A stretch of DNA of 64,000 nucleotides, taken from Candidatus Deianiraea vastatrix. Lineage in GTDB: Bacteria > Pseudomonadota > Alphaproteobacteria > Rickettsiales > Deianiraeaceae. The stretch is taken from NCBI RefSeq assembly GCF_007993655.1, contig NZ_CP029077.1, forward strand, positions 1,141,154 to 1,205,153, given 5' to 3'. Of the stretch, positions 36,486 through 49,771 are shown piece after piece; the first letter of the stretch is position 1, and the number at the start of each line of letters is the position of its first letter. The notes under the pieces are model-generated. The model did not search any database. It was not told the DNA's origin and saw only the letters and a program-made list of their open reading frames with translations. A program made the position numbers and the translations under genes.

Positions 36486-38399
36486 TTAAATAGATTTATC
36501 CTTGCTGTATATATTTTCATACATATTATAGTTTTCCATTATTCGCATTACATAATCTCGTGTTTGTCCATAAGTAATTGATTCAATCCAGTCGATTTGA
36601 TCGTCATTTGTCATGATATCTGGGTTGCCGAAATTGTTAATCCATCTTTTAACTGGCGCTGGCCCTGCGTTATAGCTTGCGGCAATTAAGATTTTATTGT
36701 CGTTAAATGCCTTGCCTAAATTCTTGATATACGTACTTCCAATACGAATATTATATTCTTTATCGCGAAGCATGCGTTCTTTACTGTATTTTAAACCAAG
36801 TTGCTTTGAGATAATTTTTGCAGTCTCAGGTATTACCTGCATCATTCCCATAGCGTTTTTTTCGCTTATTGCATCGACTGTAAAGCCACTTTCTTGCCGT
36901 ATAATACTTGATGTAAAATTATCTATATTTGGCATTATTTTTGGATATGATATTTGAGGCAAGAAGACACCAAAACGAGTTGCATAGCGAACAATTGGAG
37001 CTATTTCATATTTATTTAGGATTTTTGTTGAGCTGTAAATTGTTTGCAGAACATTATCTTTGGTGGTTTTTGCCATTGCGTCTTGAATAAGTAAGATTGA
37101 AAGCTCTTCAAGTTTGTATTTATTCAAGATTGATGCCGTTTTAAACATACTATTTTCAAAATTTTCATCAATTTTAGCATCCATTATATATCCATCAATT
37201 TTTGATTTTAAAGACGCGCCAAGTTTTTTAATTGCGTGCTGACCGTAAAATGTTGTTGGATACTGGGCTGCAATTTCATAAAATTTCCTTGCTTCATCGT
37301 TATTTTGCATTGCCTCATAAGTTCGCGCAAGCCAGTAATTTCCCCTTGCAACAGAGACTGCATAGCTGCTATTTTTTAAGATGTTTTCAAAATGAGGAAT
37401 TGCCGATTTTGGTTTATTTAAAAAGCGAAATTTAATCCATCCAAGTAGGAATTGATGATGAATGTAATCAAGTCTTTTTGCAGGGATGATGGATTCAAGA
37501 ATTTCCTTTGCAATATCGTATTGTTTGTGGTTTAGTGCCTCTATTGTTGCAAGATTTTGGTATTTCCAGATCATATCGCCAAGTATTTTATCTTTATCTT
37601 GTATTCTTGTTGCAAATTTAATGATTTTATGATTCATATTTGAGCTTGCAAGGCATTTCATGAGAATAATGTTTACACCGTCGTCATTACTTGAGATTTT
37701 TGCAAGTCTTTCAAGTGTTTCATTGTTTAGGTTTTTACAGGATTTTGTTATTTCGATTTTCATATCATTTAGGCGCTTTTCAGGGCTTGTGTCTTTAAAA
37801 AGATTGTTAATTCTTATAGCTTCTTTGATATCACCTGTAATTAAAAGACGATTTATACGATGAGTAAATATATTGATATCAAAATATTTTTGATATTTAA
37901 GGAAAAACATAGCCTCTTCATCTGCAGAGTAGAACTTACCGTATATCCAGATATTTTTGACAAGATTTGGAATTTTTGCACCCTCAAGTGGCTCATCTGA
38001 TTTATACAAATTTACGATTTTATAAAGATTTTCATTTGATATATTGTCTGTATTTATTGCATTAATAATCATTTCAGTCGTCTCTTTTGACAGATTTTTA
38101 TTGTATTTGATAAGGGTCTGAATAATGTATAACACTATAGTTTCTTTGGAATTTGAGGCAAGAAAGTCTTCATTTGTTAAAATGTGTTGTATATATTTTT
38201 CATTTTTTGTTTTATCAAAGGCTATAATTAGCGATGCAAGAAGTTCATGATTTTTCTCAAGATTTTTACAATTCCCTTTTTCTATGCAGGAAAATATTCG
38301 CTTATAACTTGCATCTAAATCTTTTTTTATATCCGCATTTACAAGATTTGAAAATAATATAGAAAAAATGTAGACATTTAATTTTATTATATTTAGCAT
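36486..38399 (-). CDS. slt: Soluble lytic murein transglycosylase (Slt70-type)
   Basis: About 637 residues. The start at 38399 gives a signal peptide (LNIIKLNVYIFSILFSNLVNA). A long alpha-superhelical region of TPR-like repeats follows (for example FHHEFLLGWIKFRFLNKPKSA-like and NYWLARTYEAMQNNDEARKFYE), then the Slt catalytic domain with SIIRQESGFTVDAISEKNAMGMMQV (catalytic Glu in RQESGF), IRIGSTYIKNL and AASYNAGPAPVKRW. It degrades glycan strands in the periplasm. A longer frame to 38552 would overlap era and is rejected. Start codons of slt and era are only 23 bp apart. Confidence 0.93.
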   Translation of the reverse strand: MLNIIKLNVYIFSILFSNLVNADIKKDLDASYKRIFSCIEKGNCKNLEKNHELLASLIIAFDKTKNEKYIQHILTNEDFLASNSKETIVLYIIQTLIKYNKNLSKETTEMIINAINTDNISNENLYKIVNLYKSDEPLEGAKIPNLVKNIWIYGKFYSADEEAMFFLKYQKYFDINIFTHRINRLLITGDIKEAIRINNLFKDTSPEKRLNDMKIEITKSCKNLNNETLERLAKISSNDDGVNIILMKCLASSNMNHKIIKFATRIQDKDKILGDMIWKYQNLATIEALNHKQYDIAKEILESIIPAKRLDYIHHQFLLGWIKFRFLNKPKSAIPHFENILKNSSYAVSVARGNYWLARTYEAMQNNDEARKFYEIAAQYPTTFYGQHAIKKLGASLKSKIDGYIMDAKIDENFENSMFKTASILNKYKLEELSILLIQDAMAKTTKDNVLQTIYSSTKILNKYEIAPIVRYATRFGVFLPQISYPKIMPNIDNFTSSIIRQESGFTVDAISEKNAMGMMQVIPETAKIISKQLGLKYSKERMLRDKEYNIRIGSTYIKNLGKAFNDNKILIAASYNAGPAPVKRWINNFGNPDIMTNDDQIDWIESITYGQTRDYVMRIMENYNMYENIYSKDKSI

Positions 38400-38422
38400 A
38401 TTAATAACTAAAAATAGTGATA

Positions 38423-39295
38423 ATGAAACAAAAAACAATCTTTGTAGCAATATGTGGGAAGCCAAATGTTGGAAAGTCAACAATTTTAAATAAATTTTTG
38501 CAAGAAAAATTAAGCATTGTGAGTTATAAGCCTCAAACCACGAGAAATTCAATACGGGGAGTTCTAACTAAAGGTGATGTGCAGGTGGTTTTTGTTGATA
38601 CTCCGGGTATTTTAAATAAACCAAAAAGCAAATTGCAGGATGTTATTGTAAAAAATGCTTGGAATGGGATGTCTGAAGGCATAGATCTTGCATGTTTTGT
38701 AATTGATGGAGAAAATGGACTTACCCATTCCACACTGGAGCTTGCAAAGTCAGTTCGTGCGAAAATTCCAAATATGATCTGTGTTATTAACAAAGTTGAT
38801 AGAATTAAGCAAGAGGAGTTTAAATTTAAAACTGCACTCAAAATTGCAGAAACTGGTTTATTTGATGAAATTTTCGGCATGTCTGCGACAAAGCAACAGG
38901 GTATTGATGAGGTGCTTGAGTATATAATGTCAAAAGCTAAGGAGGACAGATGGTTTTATGAGGAAGATGATTTAACAGATAGACCAAATGCTTTGATAGC
39001 ATCTGATGTGACGCGTGAGACTATTTTTAACAAAATTAAAGATGAAATACCATATGGCGTTGATGTTATAACCAATATTTTTACATTTCATGAGGGATAT
39101 ATTGAAATTGCGCAGGATATTTTAATTTCACGAAAGGCATATAAACCCATTATTCTTGGCTCACATGGCTCTATGATAAAGGCAATTAGAGTTTCAACGA
39201 CGAAGAAATTGGAGGATTTTTATGAAACGAAGGTTAATCTTGAGCTTTTTGTAAAAGTTAAAGAAGATTGGCTTGAGAAGGTAAAAGTCGACTAG
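38423..39295 (+). CDS. era: GTPase Era
   Basis: 290-residue GTPase that binds 16S rRNA during 30S assembly. G-motifs: GKPNVGKST (G1), the switch region VSYKPQTTRN (G2), DTPG (G3) and NKVD (G4). The C-terminal KH domain follows (IILGSHGSMIKAIRVSTTKKLEDF). An ATG at 38423 is preferred over GTG 38417. It converges on lptF with a 38-bp overlap, so the two 3' ends share sequence on opposite strands. Confidence 0.95.
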   Translation: MKQKTIFVAICGKPNVGKSTILNKFLQEKLSIVSYKPQTTRNSIRGVLTKGDVQVVFVDTPGILNKPKSKLQDVIVKNAWNGMSEGIDLACFVIDGENGLTHSTLELAKSVRAKIPNMICVINKVDRIKQEEFKFKTALKIAETGLFDEIFGMSATKQQGIDEVLEYIMSKAKEDRWFYEEDDLTDRPNALIASDVTRETIFNKIKDEIPYGVDVITNIFTFHEGYIEIAQDILISRKAYKPIILGSHGSMIKAIRVSTTKKLEDFYETKVNLELFVKVKEDWLEKVKVD

Positions 39296-40391
39296 ATTTT
39301 CTTGTAATCCATTGTGGATTATTGATTGCAGCAAATAAGCCAAGGGTAATTACCGGGAATGAATATTGCATTATAAGTGCGTTCAGGCTTGTATATTTTG
39401 CAATTTTGGTTATCATAAATGTGATAAAAATCAGCATTACAGCAAATGTTAGGGTTAAAATGATTGTTTTATTATTTTTCATTCTATTGCTTTTTATTGA
39501 TGCAAGCCCGATTGCTATTATAATTGATGGAAATATTGCGTAATATGGAAGTAGTATTCTTTTGTTAATTTCTCTTTTATAGTTAGAAAATATTTCTTTA
39601 TTTGCAATAAGCTCAGTAATTGTAACGCTTTGTTCATTTATTTTGCCATCCTGTTGGGCTTTTTGCATAATTGCACTCATTTTTATTCTAGTCATTGATG
39701 ATTTATTAGTATTTTTCTCAACATTTAAAGGGTTATTTATATCGATATTTATTTTCGATATATTTGCATCTTCAAGAATTAAATATGCCCCATGTATACT
39801 ATTTTCAACTTTAGCATATTTTGCAAATAGGGCATAATATTGTTTTTTATCTTCAAGATGAGATGTTTGCAAGATTGTGAAATTTGTCATTTTGTCACCT
39901 TCTATATCGTCGTAAGATATTGCAGTATTTTGAAAATGAGTTACTTCGCCTGCTTTGAGAATTGATAAAACATAGCCGTCTTTTATATCAAGTATCATTT
40001 TATCAAAAGTTCTATTTGCAATTGGGTGTATAAAGCAGGATATTATTGAGAAAATTGTAAAATTTAGTGAAACAAATTTTATTGCAGGCGTTATGATTGT
40101 TTTTTGAGAAAAGCCAGATGATTTCATTGCAATAATTTCATTTGATGCAAGCATTGAAGAGTATGAGGTGTATATTATAATAGCTGATATTATGCCGTTG
40201 ACAAGAGTTAAAGATCCCGGTATTAAAAGTCCTCCAAAAATTATAACATAGCTTACTTTTATTGCACTAGCGGGGATGTATTTTAAAAGTCTAAGGGTTT
40301 GTATAATAAACATAAGACCGATAAAGCCCATGTATATTATTGCAAAATTACGGATGATTTTGTTTTGTATGTATTTATCAATTATTTTCAT
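39258..40391 (-). CDS. lptF: LPS export permease LptF/LptG family
   Basis: 377-residue YjgP/YjgQ-family permease with six membrane segments and a periplasmic beta-jellyroll between the third and fourth. It starts MKIIDKYIQNKIIRNF, has the typical NEIIAMKSSGFSQKTIITP coupling-helix region and ends with three membrane spans. With LptB, LptC and the partner permease it extracts LPS from the inner membrane. LptF and LptG cannot be separated with certainty by eye; the EIIAMKSSG motif fits both. Only one permease is in this window. Confidence 0.8.
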   Translation of the reverse strand: MKIIDKYIQNKIIRNFAIIYMGFIGLMFIIQTLRLLKYIPASAIKVSYVIIFGGLLIPGSLTLVNGIISAIIIYTSYSSMLASNEIIAMKSSGFSQKTIITPAIKFVSLNFTIFSIISCFIHPIANRTFDKMILDIKDGYVLSILKAGEVTHFQNTAISYDDIEGDKMTNFTILQTSHLEDKKQYYALFAKYAKVENSIHGAYLILEDANISKINIDINNPLNVEKNTNKSSMTRIKMSAIMQKAQQDGKINEQSVTITELIANKEIFSNYKREINKRILLPYYAIFPSIIIAIGLASIKSNRMKNNKTIILTLTFAVMLIFITFMITKIAKYTSLNALIMQYSFPVITLGLFAAINNPQWITRKSSRLLPSQANLL

Positions 40392-40420
40392 TTTTTAATC
40401 ATCAAATTTTGAGCGGTTTT

Positions 40421-40505
40421 TGGTGCGGCTAAGAGGATTTGAACCTCCACTTCTTGCGAAACAGCCACCTCAAGGCTGCGTGTCTACCAATTCCACCATA
40501 GCCGC
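40421..40505 (-). tRNA. tRNA-Leu (anticodon GAG)
   Basis: 85 nt with a long variable arm typical of tRNA-Leu. Acceptor GCGGCTA pairs with TAGCCGC, the anticodon stem is CAGCC/GGCTG with loop TTGAGGT giving GAG, the T-loop is GTTCAAATC and CCA is encoded. Reads CUC and CUU codons. Confidence 0.95.
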
Positions 40506-40638
40506 AGTATTGTATAGATTGTAAGTATAGAAATATAAAAAGCAACTATTTTAAATAATAAAAGAAATGTGTAAAATAGTTAGTATGTATTGGAATTTCA
40601 AAATGCTGAGCAATGAATTATATTTTTGGCAATATAAG

Positions 40639-40713
40639 TGGTGACTCCTACGGGATTTGAACCCGTGTTACCACCGTGAAAGGGTGATGTCCTAACCACT
40701 AGACGAAGGAGCC
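40639..40713 (-). tRNA. tRNA-Glu (anticodon TTC)
   Basis: 75 nt; acceptor GGCTCCT pairs with AGGAGTC, the anticodon loop TTTCACG gives TTC, T-arm CGGGTTCAAATCCCG, encoded CCA. It lies 133 bp from tRNA-Leu(GAG) in the same orientation. The rest of the 462-bp gap between lptF and the ABC exporter holds no protein gene. Confidence 0.95.
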
Positions 40714-40853
40714 GACTAATGAGTGAATTAAACATCATGATTTTTAAAAATCAAGCTTTTTCTTTAAAAAAAACTTACACTATTAATATATAGAAAAACT
40801 GACTTGCTTTTTAAAAAAATAAGTCATTTTTTATATTACAAATTTATATTAAC

Positions 40854-42490
40854 ATGAATAACTACAAAATAAGCAGTCTGTTAAAAGCTTTTATTTCATC
40901 TTATAAATTATTATTTATCATAGCGATATTTTCAACTATTGCAACTTCTTTAATTGTTTTGTCCTTTGGGTATATGGTAAGGGCGATGGTTGATGGAATA
41001 TCAAGTGGAAACGGTCATGATGTAAATATTGCAATATTAAGGCTTTTTGCAGCAACTTGCGGTCTATGTTTTTTTTCTTTCTGCAGAAGTTTTTTTATGA
41101 ATTTAATAGCCGAGAAATTCTGCCAAAAGAGTAAGCTTAAAATTTATAATCTCATTTTAGACGGCAAAATATCGCATTTACAAAATTTTGGATGTGAAAA
41201 AATTATTAACACAATATCGGCTTCTTTTGTGCAAATTAGGGCAATTTTAGGTACATCTTTTCCATTTTTAATACGCAGCTCTTTTACTTTAATTGGAAGT
41301 TTTATAGTAATTTTTTATATATCATGGCAGCTTACGCTATGGGTTTTAATTTCTATTACCATTTTAATGTTGCCTGCTTTTATTCTTGGCAGAAAGCTGA
41401 AAAAGCAGTCAAAAATTGTAAAAGATTACAACAATCTTTCAGATAAAATGATATTTAACAATATATTGAATCTAAAATTTATCAAGGCATTTTCAGCTCA
41501 AAACATTGCAAAAGAAGATTATATTGCAAATTGTGATAAGATTTTAAAACAAGAAAGACAAAGGCTAATTTTGAGATCTTTTTTCATATCGCTTTGCATG
41601 TTTGCAGTTGTTGGAGCGGTATTAATTGCCGTATATTTTGGTACAAAGCAAATTGCACTGAGTCAGATTTCGGGTGGAAAGTTGACGGCTTTTATGGTTT
41701 ATGCAATTATGATAGCATTTGGGCTTGGCGGCGTTTCTGAACATGGAGCTGAGTTTTATCAAATTAAAAATGCTTGGAAAAAGATTATGGAAATTACTGA
41801 GTCAATTGAAAAAGAAGAATATAGCGATGGTAAAAAGCCTGATAATGCAATTACCAGCATTAATGTTAGCAATTTTTCTTTTAGATTTCAAAGCGATAAG
41901 AGGGAGGCAATCTTAATTCCAGAATTTCATATAAAATCAGGTCAAATAGCTTTATTTTCAACTAAATCAGGCTCTGGTAAGTCAAGTTTTTTTGACATGA
42001 TATGCAAATATATTGAAATTGAAAAAGGTAAAATATTTATTGATAATATCGATATAACTGAAATAAATCCAATTGAATTGCGTGGAAAGATTTCTTATTG
42101 TATGCAAAATGCTATTGTTATGGAAAAAACATTATTGGAAAATTTTCACTATTCTGGATGTAGGGATATAAAGTTAATATCTTCTGTAATGCGTGATTTA
42201 AATATTGAGTATTTAACCGATAAATTTAATGAAAATGTTGCAAATTTTATGCTTTCTGGTGGGGAAAAAACTCGTATTATGATTGCAATTTGCTTACTTA
42301 GGGGTGGTGATTTAATGATATTTGACGAGCCTACTAATGGCCTTGATGCAGAAAACTCAAGTAAAATAATTTCTGTTATAAAAAAATATTGCAGTGGAAA
42401 AATTACTTTTATCTCATCGCATGACGCAAATGTCAAAGATTTACTTGGTGAAAATGCTTTGCATATTGATATTACAAAATCTGAGCTGTA

Positions 42491-42494
<4 letters not shown>
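40854..42494 (+). CDS. ABC-type exporter (permease fused to ATPase), MsbA-like
   Basis: 546 residues. Six membrane spans in the first 310, then one ATPase domain: Walker A TKSGSGKSS, Q-loop YCMQNAIV, signature MLSGGEKTR, Walker B LMIFDEPTNGLD and switch ISSHD. The architecture matches half-transporters of the MsbA/multidrug type that work as homodimers at the inner membrane. The first glycine of the Walker A consensus GxxGxGKS is a threonine here, and the signature is MLSGGEK. Substrate unknown; lipid A flipping is possible given the LPS genes nearby. Its 3' end overlaps the OTU-like gene by 4 bp. Confidence 0.85.
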
Positions 42495-46027
<3,533 letters not shown>

Positions 46028-46072
46028 ATAATAATAATCTATTTTAAATTATAAAAGCAGTTATATGTGATA

Positions 46073-47191
46073 TTAATACTGCTTTAGCAACTTAATTGGG
46101 TCGTGGTATTTCATTCCAAAGCCGTCGGCAATTGCTTTAAAGACTATTTTTCCATCAAGAGTATTTAGCCCGTTTAAAATGCCTGTGTCATCAAGAGCTG
46201 CCTGCACTATGCCTTTATTAGCTATTGTTTTAACATAAGGCAAGATTGCAGCTTCTAAGGCTTTAGAGGAAGTTTGAGCAACTGCACCTGGGATATTTGA
46301 CACGCAATAGTGAATAATGCCGTCTACTGTGTAAACTGGGTCAAAATGGAAGGTTGCTTTTGATGTTTCAAAGCATCCGCCTTGGTCAATTGCAACATCG
46401 ACTAAAACAGAGCCTGGTTTCATGGTTTTTAGCATTTTTTTAGTTATCACTCTTGGAGCAGATGCACCAGGAATTAAAACAGCACCAACTACTATATCTG
46501 CTGTTTGGATTAGTTCTTGAATTAGACCGTCTGTTGAATATGCAACGGTTAGGCGTCCTGCAAATATTTCTTCAAGATAGCGAAGTCTTGGAAGGCTTTT
46601 ATCAACAATAGTTACATTTGCACCCATTCCAATTGCGATTTTTGCAGCATTCGTTCCAACAACGCCACCACCAATGATTACAACATTTCCTTTTTGAGTT
46701 CCGGGAACTCCGCCTAGCAATACTCCAGAGCCACCTTGAGGTTTAGTTAAGAAATACGCCCCTTGTTGTATTGCCATTTTACCTGCAACTTCGCTCATTG
46801 GGGTAAGAAGCGGAAGGCTTCCGTCTCTTGCGGTAACCGTTTCAAAGGCAACGCCGGTTACTTTGTTTTTAAGAAGGGCTTTTGTTTGAGCAAGATCTGG
46901 TGCAAGATGAAGGTATGAAAATAGAATTTGACCCTGGCCTAGCATGTTAAATTCCTCAACTTGAAGCTCTTTTACTTTAACTATCATTTCGGCATTGTCG
47001 ACAAGTTTTTTGCGAGTGACGATTTTTGCGCCAACTTTTTCGTATTCTGCATTTGCAATTCCGATTTGAACTCCTGCGTCTTTTTCAACTAGAAAATCAT
47101 GCCCTGCATTGACAATTTCTGCAACACCCATAGGAGACATGGCAACTCTATATTCACCTTTTTTAATTTCTTTTGCTAAACCAATAATCAT
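46073..47191 (-). CDS. ald: Alanine dehydrogenase
   Basis: NAD-dependent enzyme interconverting L-alanine and pyruvate plus ammonia. Family features: MIIGLAKEIKKGEYRVAMSP with the substrate Arg, VKVKELQ with the catalytic Lys, FSYLHLAPD with the catalytic His, the nucleotide loop VIIGGGVVGTNAAKIAIGMG and DVAIDQGGCFETSKAT. 372 residues is normal. It is divergent from the ankyrin gene with 56 bp between the starts. It allows alanine to be used as carbon and nitrogen source or made for peptidoglycan. Confidence 0.95.
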   Translation of the reverse strand: MIIGLAKEIKKGEYRVAMSPMGVAEIVNAGHDFLVEKDAGVQIGIANAEYEKVGAKIVTRKKLVDNAEMIVKVKELQVEEFNMLGQGQILFSYLHLAPDLAQTKALLKNKVTGVAFETVTARDGSLPLLTPMSEVAGKMAIQQGAYFLTKPQGGSGVLLGGVPGTQKGNVVIIGGGVVGTNAAKIAIGMGANVTIVDKSLPRLRYLEEIFAGRLTVAYSTDGLIQELIQTADIVVGAVLIPGASAPRVITKKMLKTMKPGSVLVDVAIDQGGCFETSKATFHFDPVYTVDGIIHYCVSNIPGAVAQTSSKALEAAILPYVKTIANKGIVQAALDDTGILNGLNTLDGKIVFKAIADGFGMKYHDPIKLLKQY

Positions 47192-47247
47192 ATCTTGACT
47201 TTAAAAAAATAACAAATAACGACTAAATATAAACAAAAATTTTTATT

Positions 47248-47811
47248 ATGCAAGTTATTTTTTTTATTTTATTGTTTTTCATTTTTACAAATAGCAATAG
47301 CTTTGCAAATACGCAGTGTAAAACAGAGATATGCAAGCAGGTATATACTGGGGATATTCAAAGAGTTGAGGCAATTTTGAAAAAGAATAAAAAACAAATC
47401 AATGTAAAGGAAAATCACGGAAATTCTCTGCTGCATATTGCTGTTTTAAATCAAGATTTATCAATGATAAAAATCTTGTTAAAATATGGGGCTAATATTA
47501 ATGCCCAAGACAAAGGTGGGGCAACTGCCTTGCATATTGCGGCACGTGGAAATTTAAATACAGTAGTTGAAGCTTTACTTGAGGCAAATGCGGATATTAA
47601 TATTCAAGATAATGAAGGATTTAGTGCAATTATGAGGGCTGTTTTACTTGGCAAATCTGAGGCGGTAATTACTATACTTGCATCAAAGGCTCCAAGCTGT
47701 AAAATTAAGAATAATTATGGTCAAAATCTACCATCAATTAACCCAATTAAATTATCAGATGAGGCAAAAAAGATTTTAAAAGCTTATGTTAAAGAATGTC
47801 AAAATAACTAG
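47248..47811 (+). CDS. Secreted ankyrin-repeat protein
   Basis: 187 residues with a signal peptide (MQVIFFILLFFIFTNSNSFA) followed by about four ankyrin repeats: NHGNSLLHIAVLNQDLSMIK-type, GGATALHIAARGNLNTVVEALLEANADINIQ, and GFSAIMRAVLLGKSEAVITIL. Sec export would place it in the periplasm or outside, where ankyrin repeats mediate protein binding. It is 3 bp upstream of holA and probably on the same message. Small Sec-exported ankyrin proteins are common in Rickettsiales; the partner is unknown. Confidence 0.8.
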   Translation: MQVIFFILLFFIFTNSNSFANTQCKTEICKQVYTGDIQRVEAILKKNKKQINVKENHGNSLLHIAVLNQDLSMIKILLKYGANINAQDKGGATALHIAARGNLNTVVEALLEANADINIQDNEGFSAIMRAVLLGKSEAVITILASKAPSCKIKNNYGQNLPSINPIKLSDEAKKILKAYVKECQNN

Positions 47812-47814
47812 GCT

Positions 47815-48804
47815 ATGGCTGGAAAATTGAATGTAAAATTAGCAAATGAATTTGCAAAAAACCCAGATATTAACATGAATTCTACGCTAATTTACGGTAA
47901 TGATGACGCTGTTATGCTTTATTTTAGCGACGCGCTGAAACTTGGCTATAAAAATCTTGGATTTCAAGTCAAAACCCTCAATTTTGAGACAAAAAACATC
48001 GCAAATGCTATATCGGATGAGCTAAATTCTGTAGATTTTTTTGCTGAAAAAAAAGTATTGATAATAAGCGATATAAAGGACAAGGATTTTGAAAAGCTTG
48101 AGACGCAAATTGACAGGCTGGATGGAGATAAAATCATTTTTTTAGTCAGCGATATTGCAAAAAATCCACAAATTCGAGATTTTCATGAGAAATCATCAAA
48201 AAAAGCAGTATCCATCGCGTGTTATCCACTTGAAAGACAAGACTGTATTAATCAAATTTCCAAGATTTTAAATGAAAACGACATTGTTCCGGAAGATAGA
48301 GCAATTATTGAGAATTTAGCTGATTTAATCGGCAATAATCCATTTGACATTCGAAATGAAATGGAAAAAATTTCAATACTTTGTAGCAAGACAAAAACAC
48401 TAAAATATACCGATATAGAAAGCATAATTAACACAAATGACGACAGTCTTTTTAACTTAATTGATGCGTTTTTCCTCAAAAGAATTGGAAATATTTCAAA
48501 ATATGCCATGGAGTGTGAAGAAAATGGCGTAAATTCCGTGATTATCGCGCGAAGTTTATATAAACATGCGTGCAAAATTTTAAACGCAATTTTCAACATT
48601 AAAGGCGGATCATCCCGTGAAATTGAAGCGAAAAATGCAGGGATTTTCTTCAAGAAAACAGCAGTTTTTTACAGCCAAATTGACACATGGAACCCAAAAG
48701 ATCTTGAAAGAATTATTGTAAAACTTGTGTTTTTAGATAAGAATTTGCGCATGGCATCTGATAAGTCGGCAATGCCCGAAATTCTCAATTTACTGAGAAG
48801 GTAG
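47815..48804 (+). CDS. holA: DNA polymerase III delta subunit
   Basis: 329-residue clamp-loader subunit that opens the beta clamp. The pattern is that of divergent alphaproteobacterial HolA: TLIYGNDDAVMLYFSDAL at the start in place of a Walker A, KKVLIISDIKD, ENLADLIGNNPFDIRNEMEKI, then LFNLIDAFFLKR and a helical C-terminal collar. It has no functional ATP site, as expected for delta. It shares a likely operon with the ankyrin gene. Confidence 0.85.
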   Translation: MAGKLNVKLANEFAKNPDINMNSTLIYGNDDAVMLYFSDALKLGYKNLGFQVKTLNFETKNIANAISDELNSVDFFAEKKVLIISDIKDKDFEKLETQIDRLDGDKIIFLVSDIAKNPQIRDFHEKSSKKAVSIACYPLERQDCINQISKILNENDIVPEDRAIIENLADLIGNNPFDIRNEMEKISILCSKTKTLKYTDIESIINTNDDSLFNLIDAFFLKRIGNISKYAMECEENGVNSVIIARSLYKHACKILNAIFNIKGGSSREIEAKNAGIFFKKTAVFYSQIDTWNPKDLERIIVKLVFLDKNLRMASDKSAMPEILNLLRR

Positions 48805-48859
48805 CTACGGTAATGATGTAGCGAGTTCTTATAAAATAATAGTTGACTTTTATTATTTT

Positions 48860-49714
48860 ATGCCTAGGATAGAAATGTTTAATGTTTTTTATATGCAAGG
48901 TAAATCTAATTTATCAGGTTCAATGCAAAGATTATTACAGTTCTTTGAACAGAAAGAATTATGTTATAAAGAGAAAAGTGCAACATTTATGCAATCTATT
49001 CGCAATGTATCAGCATTGATCGCTTTGGTCGAGGAAGCAAATGTTGAGTTATCTTTGTTAAATACAATATTTGCTTTTATAAAAGTTGACAATTTTAATC
49101 TACAATGTGATGATTTTTCATATATTGAAATTGCTATTAACAATATAATGCAATGCATTGATAAAAATTCTACTCAGCAATCAAAGTTAAATGACTTGTT
49201 AATCGATTTTCATAATAGTATAAATGAATATAAAAATTTGATTGAAATAAAAGATACACAAGAGGAGAGTATTCCTTCTCAAAGAATGCAAGATTCAAGC
49301 TACGATACTCGGCCAATAAGAAGTAGCAATGTTTCTTTTTCTCGAAGTGTTGTAGGAGTTGGTAGATGTGGTGCTTATGATGAATTAAACACGCAAAATA
49401 TTGGAATAGAGGAGCTTGAAGATAATGACTTTAATCCTCCATATTCATCAAGCGATGAACACAATAGGAATAAAAGAATGCCATTAAATGTTGCGAAAGA
49501 TTTTGATTTCCTTGATCACGATAAACAAGAGAAATTAATGCCATTATCAGAGTTTCGTAAAAAGATTAATCAAGTAATGCAGGAGGAAAGATCAATTAGA
49601 TTCTCTCCAGTTAATCCAGAAGAATTTGATCGCTTTCTTGAAACAAATCAGAATTCTTTTGCAGAAAATTATACAGCAAATTTAAAAAAACCAAGTTGTC
49701 AATCTCGTTTTTAA
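48860..49714 (+). CDS. Orphan protein with low-complexity C-terminal half
   Basis: 284 residues, no signal peptide or membrane segment. The N-terminal half looks helical (SMQRLLQFFEQKELCYKEKS and SLLNTIFAFIKVDNFNL); the C-terminal half is Ser/Asn/Glu-rich and probably disordered. No family recognised. The start is uncertain: TTGACT at 48843-48848 and TAGGAT at 48865-48870 (16-bp spacer) would form a promoter overlapping the ATG at 48860, in which case translation starts at 48893 (MQGKSNLSGS). It has its own transcript, between holA and metG. Confidence 0.55.
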   Translation: MPRIEMFNVFYMQGKSNLSGSMQRLLQFFEQKELCYKEKSATFMQSIRNVSALIALVEEANVELSLLNTIFAFIKVDNFNLQCDDFSYIEIAINNIMQCIDKNSTQQSKLNDLLIDFHNSINEYKNLIEIKDTQEESIPSQRMQDSSYDTRPIRSSNVSFSRSVVGVGRCGAYDELNTQNIGIEELEDNDFNPPYSSSDEHNRNKRMPLNVAKDFDFLDHDKQEKLMPLSEFRKKINQVMQEERSIRFSPVNPEEFDRFLETNQNSFAENYTANLKKPSCQSRF

Positions 49715-49722
49715 TAATAATC

Positions 49723-49750
49723 TTGACTTTTAATCTTTGCCTTTTATTTT
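49723..49750 (+). promoter_or_regulatory. Sigma70-type promoter for metG
   Basis: TTGACT (49723-49728), 16-bp spacer, TATTTT (49745-49750), 21 bp before the metG ATG. Confidence 0.45.
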
Positions 49751-49771
49751 TTGTGAAAGATTTGTAAATTC

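Noticed and set aside
36486..38552. Longer slt frame reaching into era
   Set aside because: It would overlap era on the other strand; the ATG at 38399 gives a clean signal peptide.
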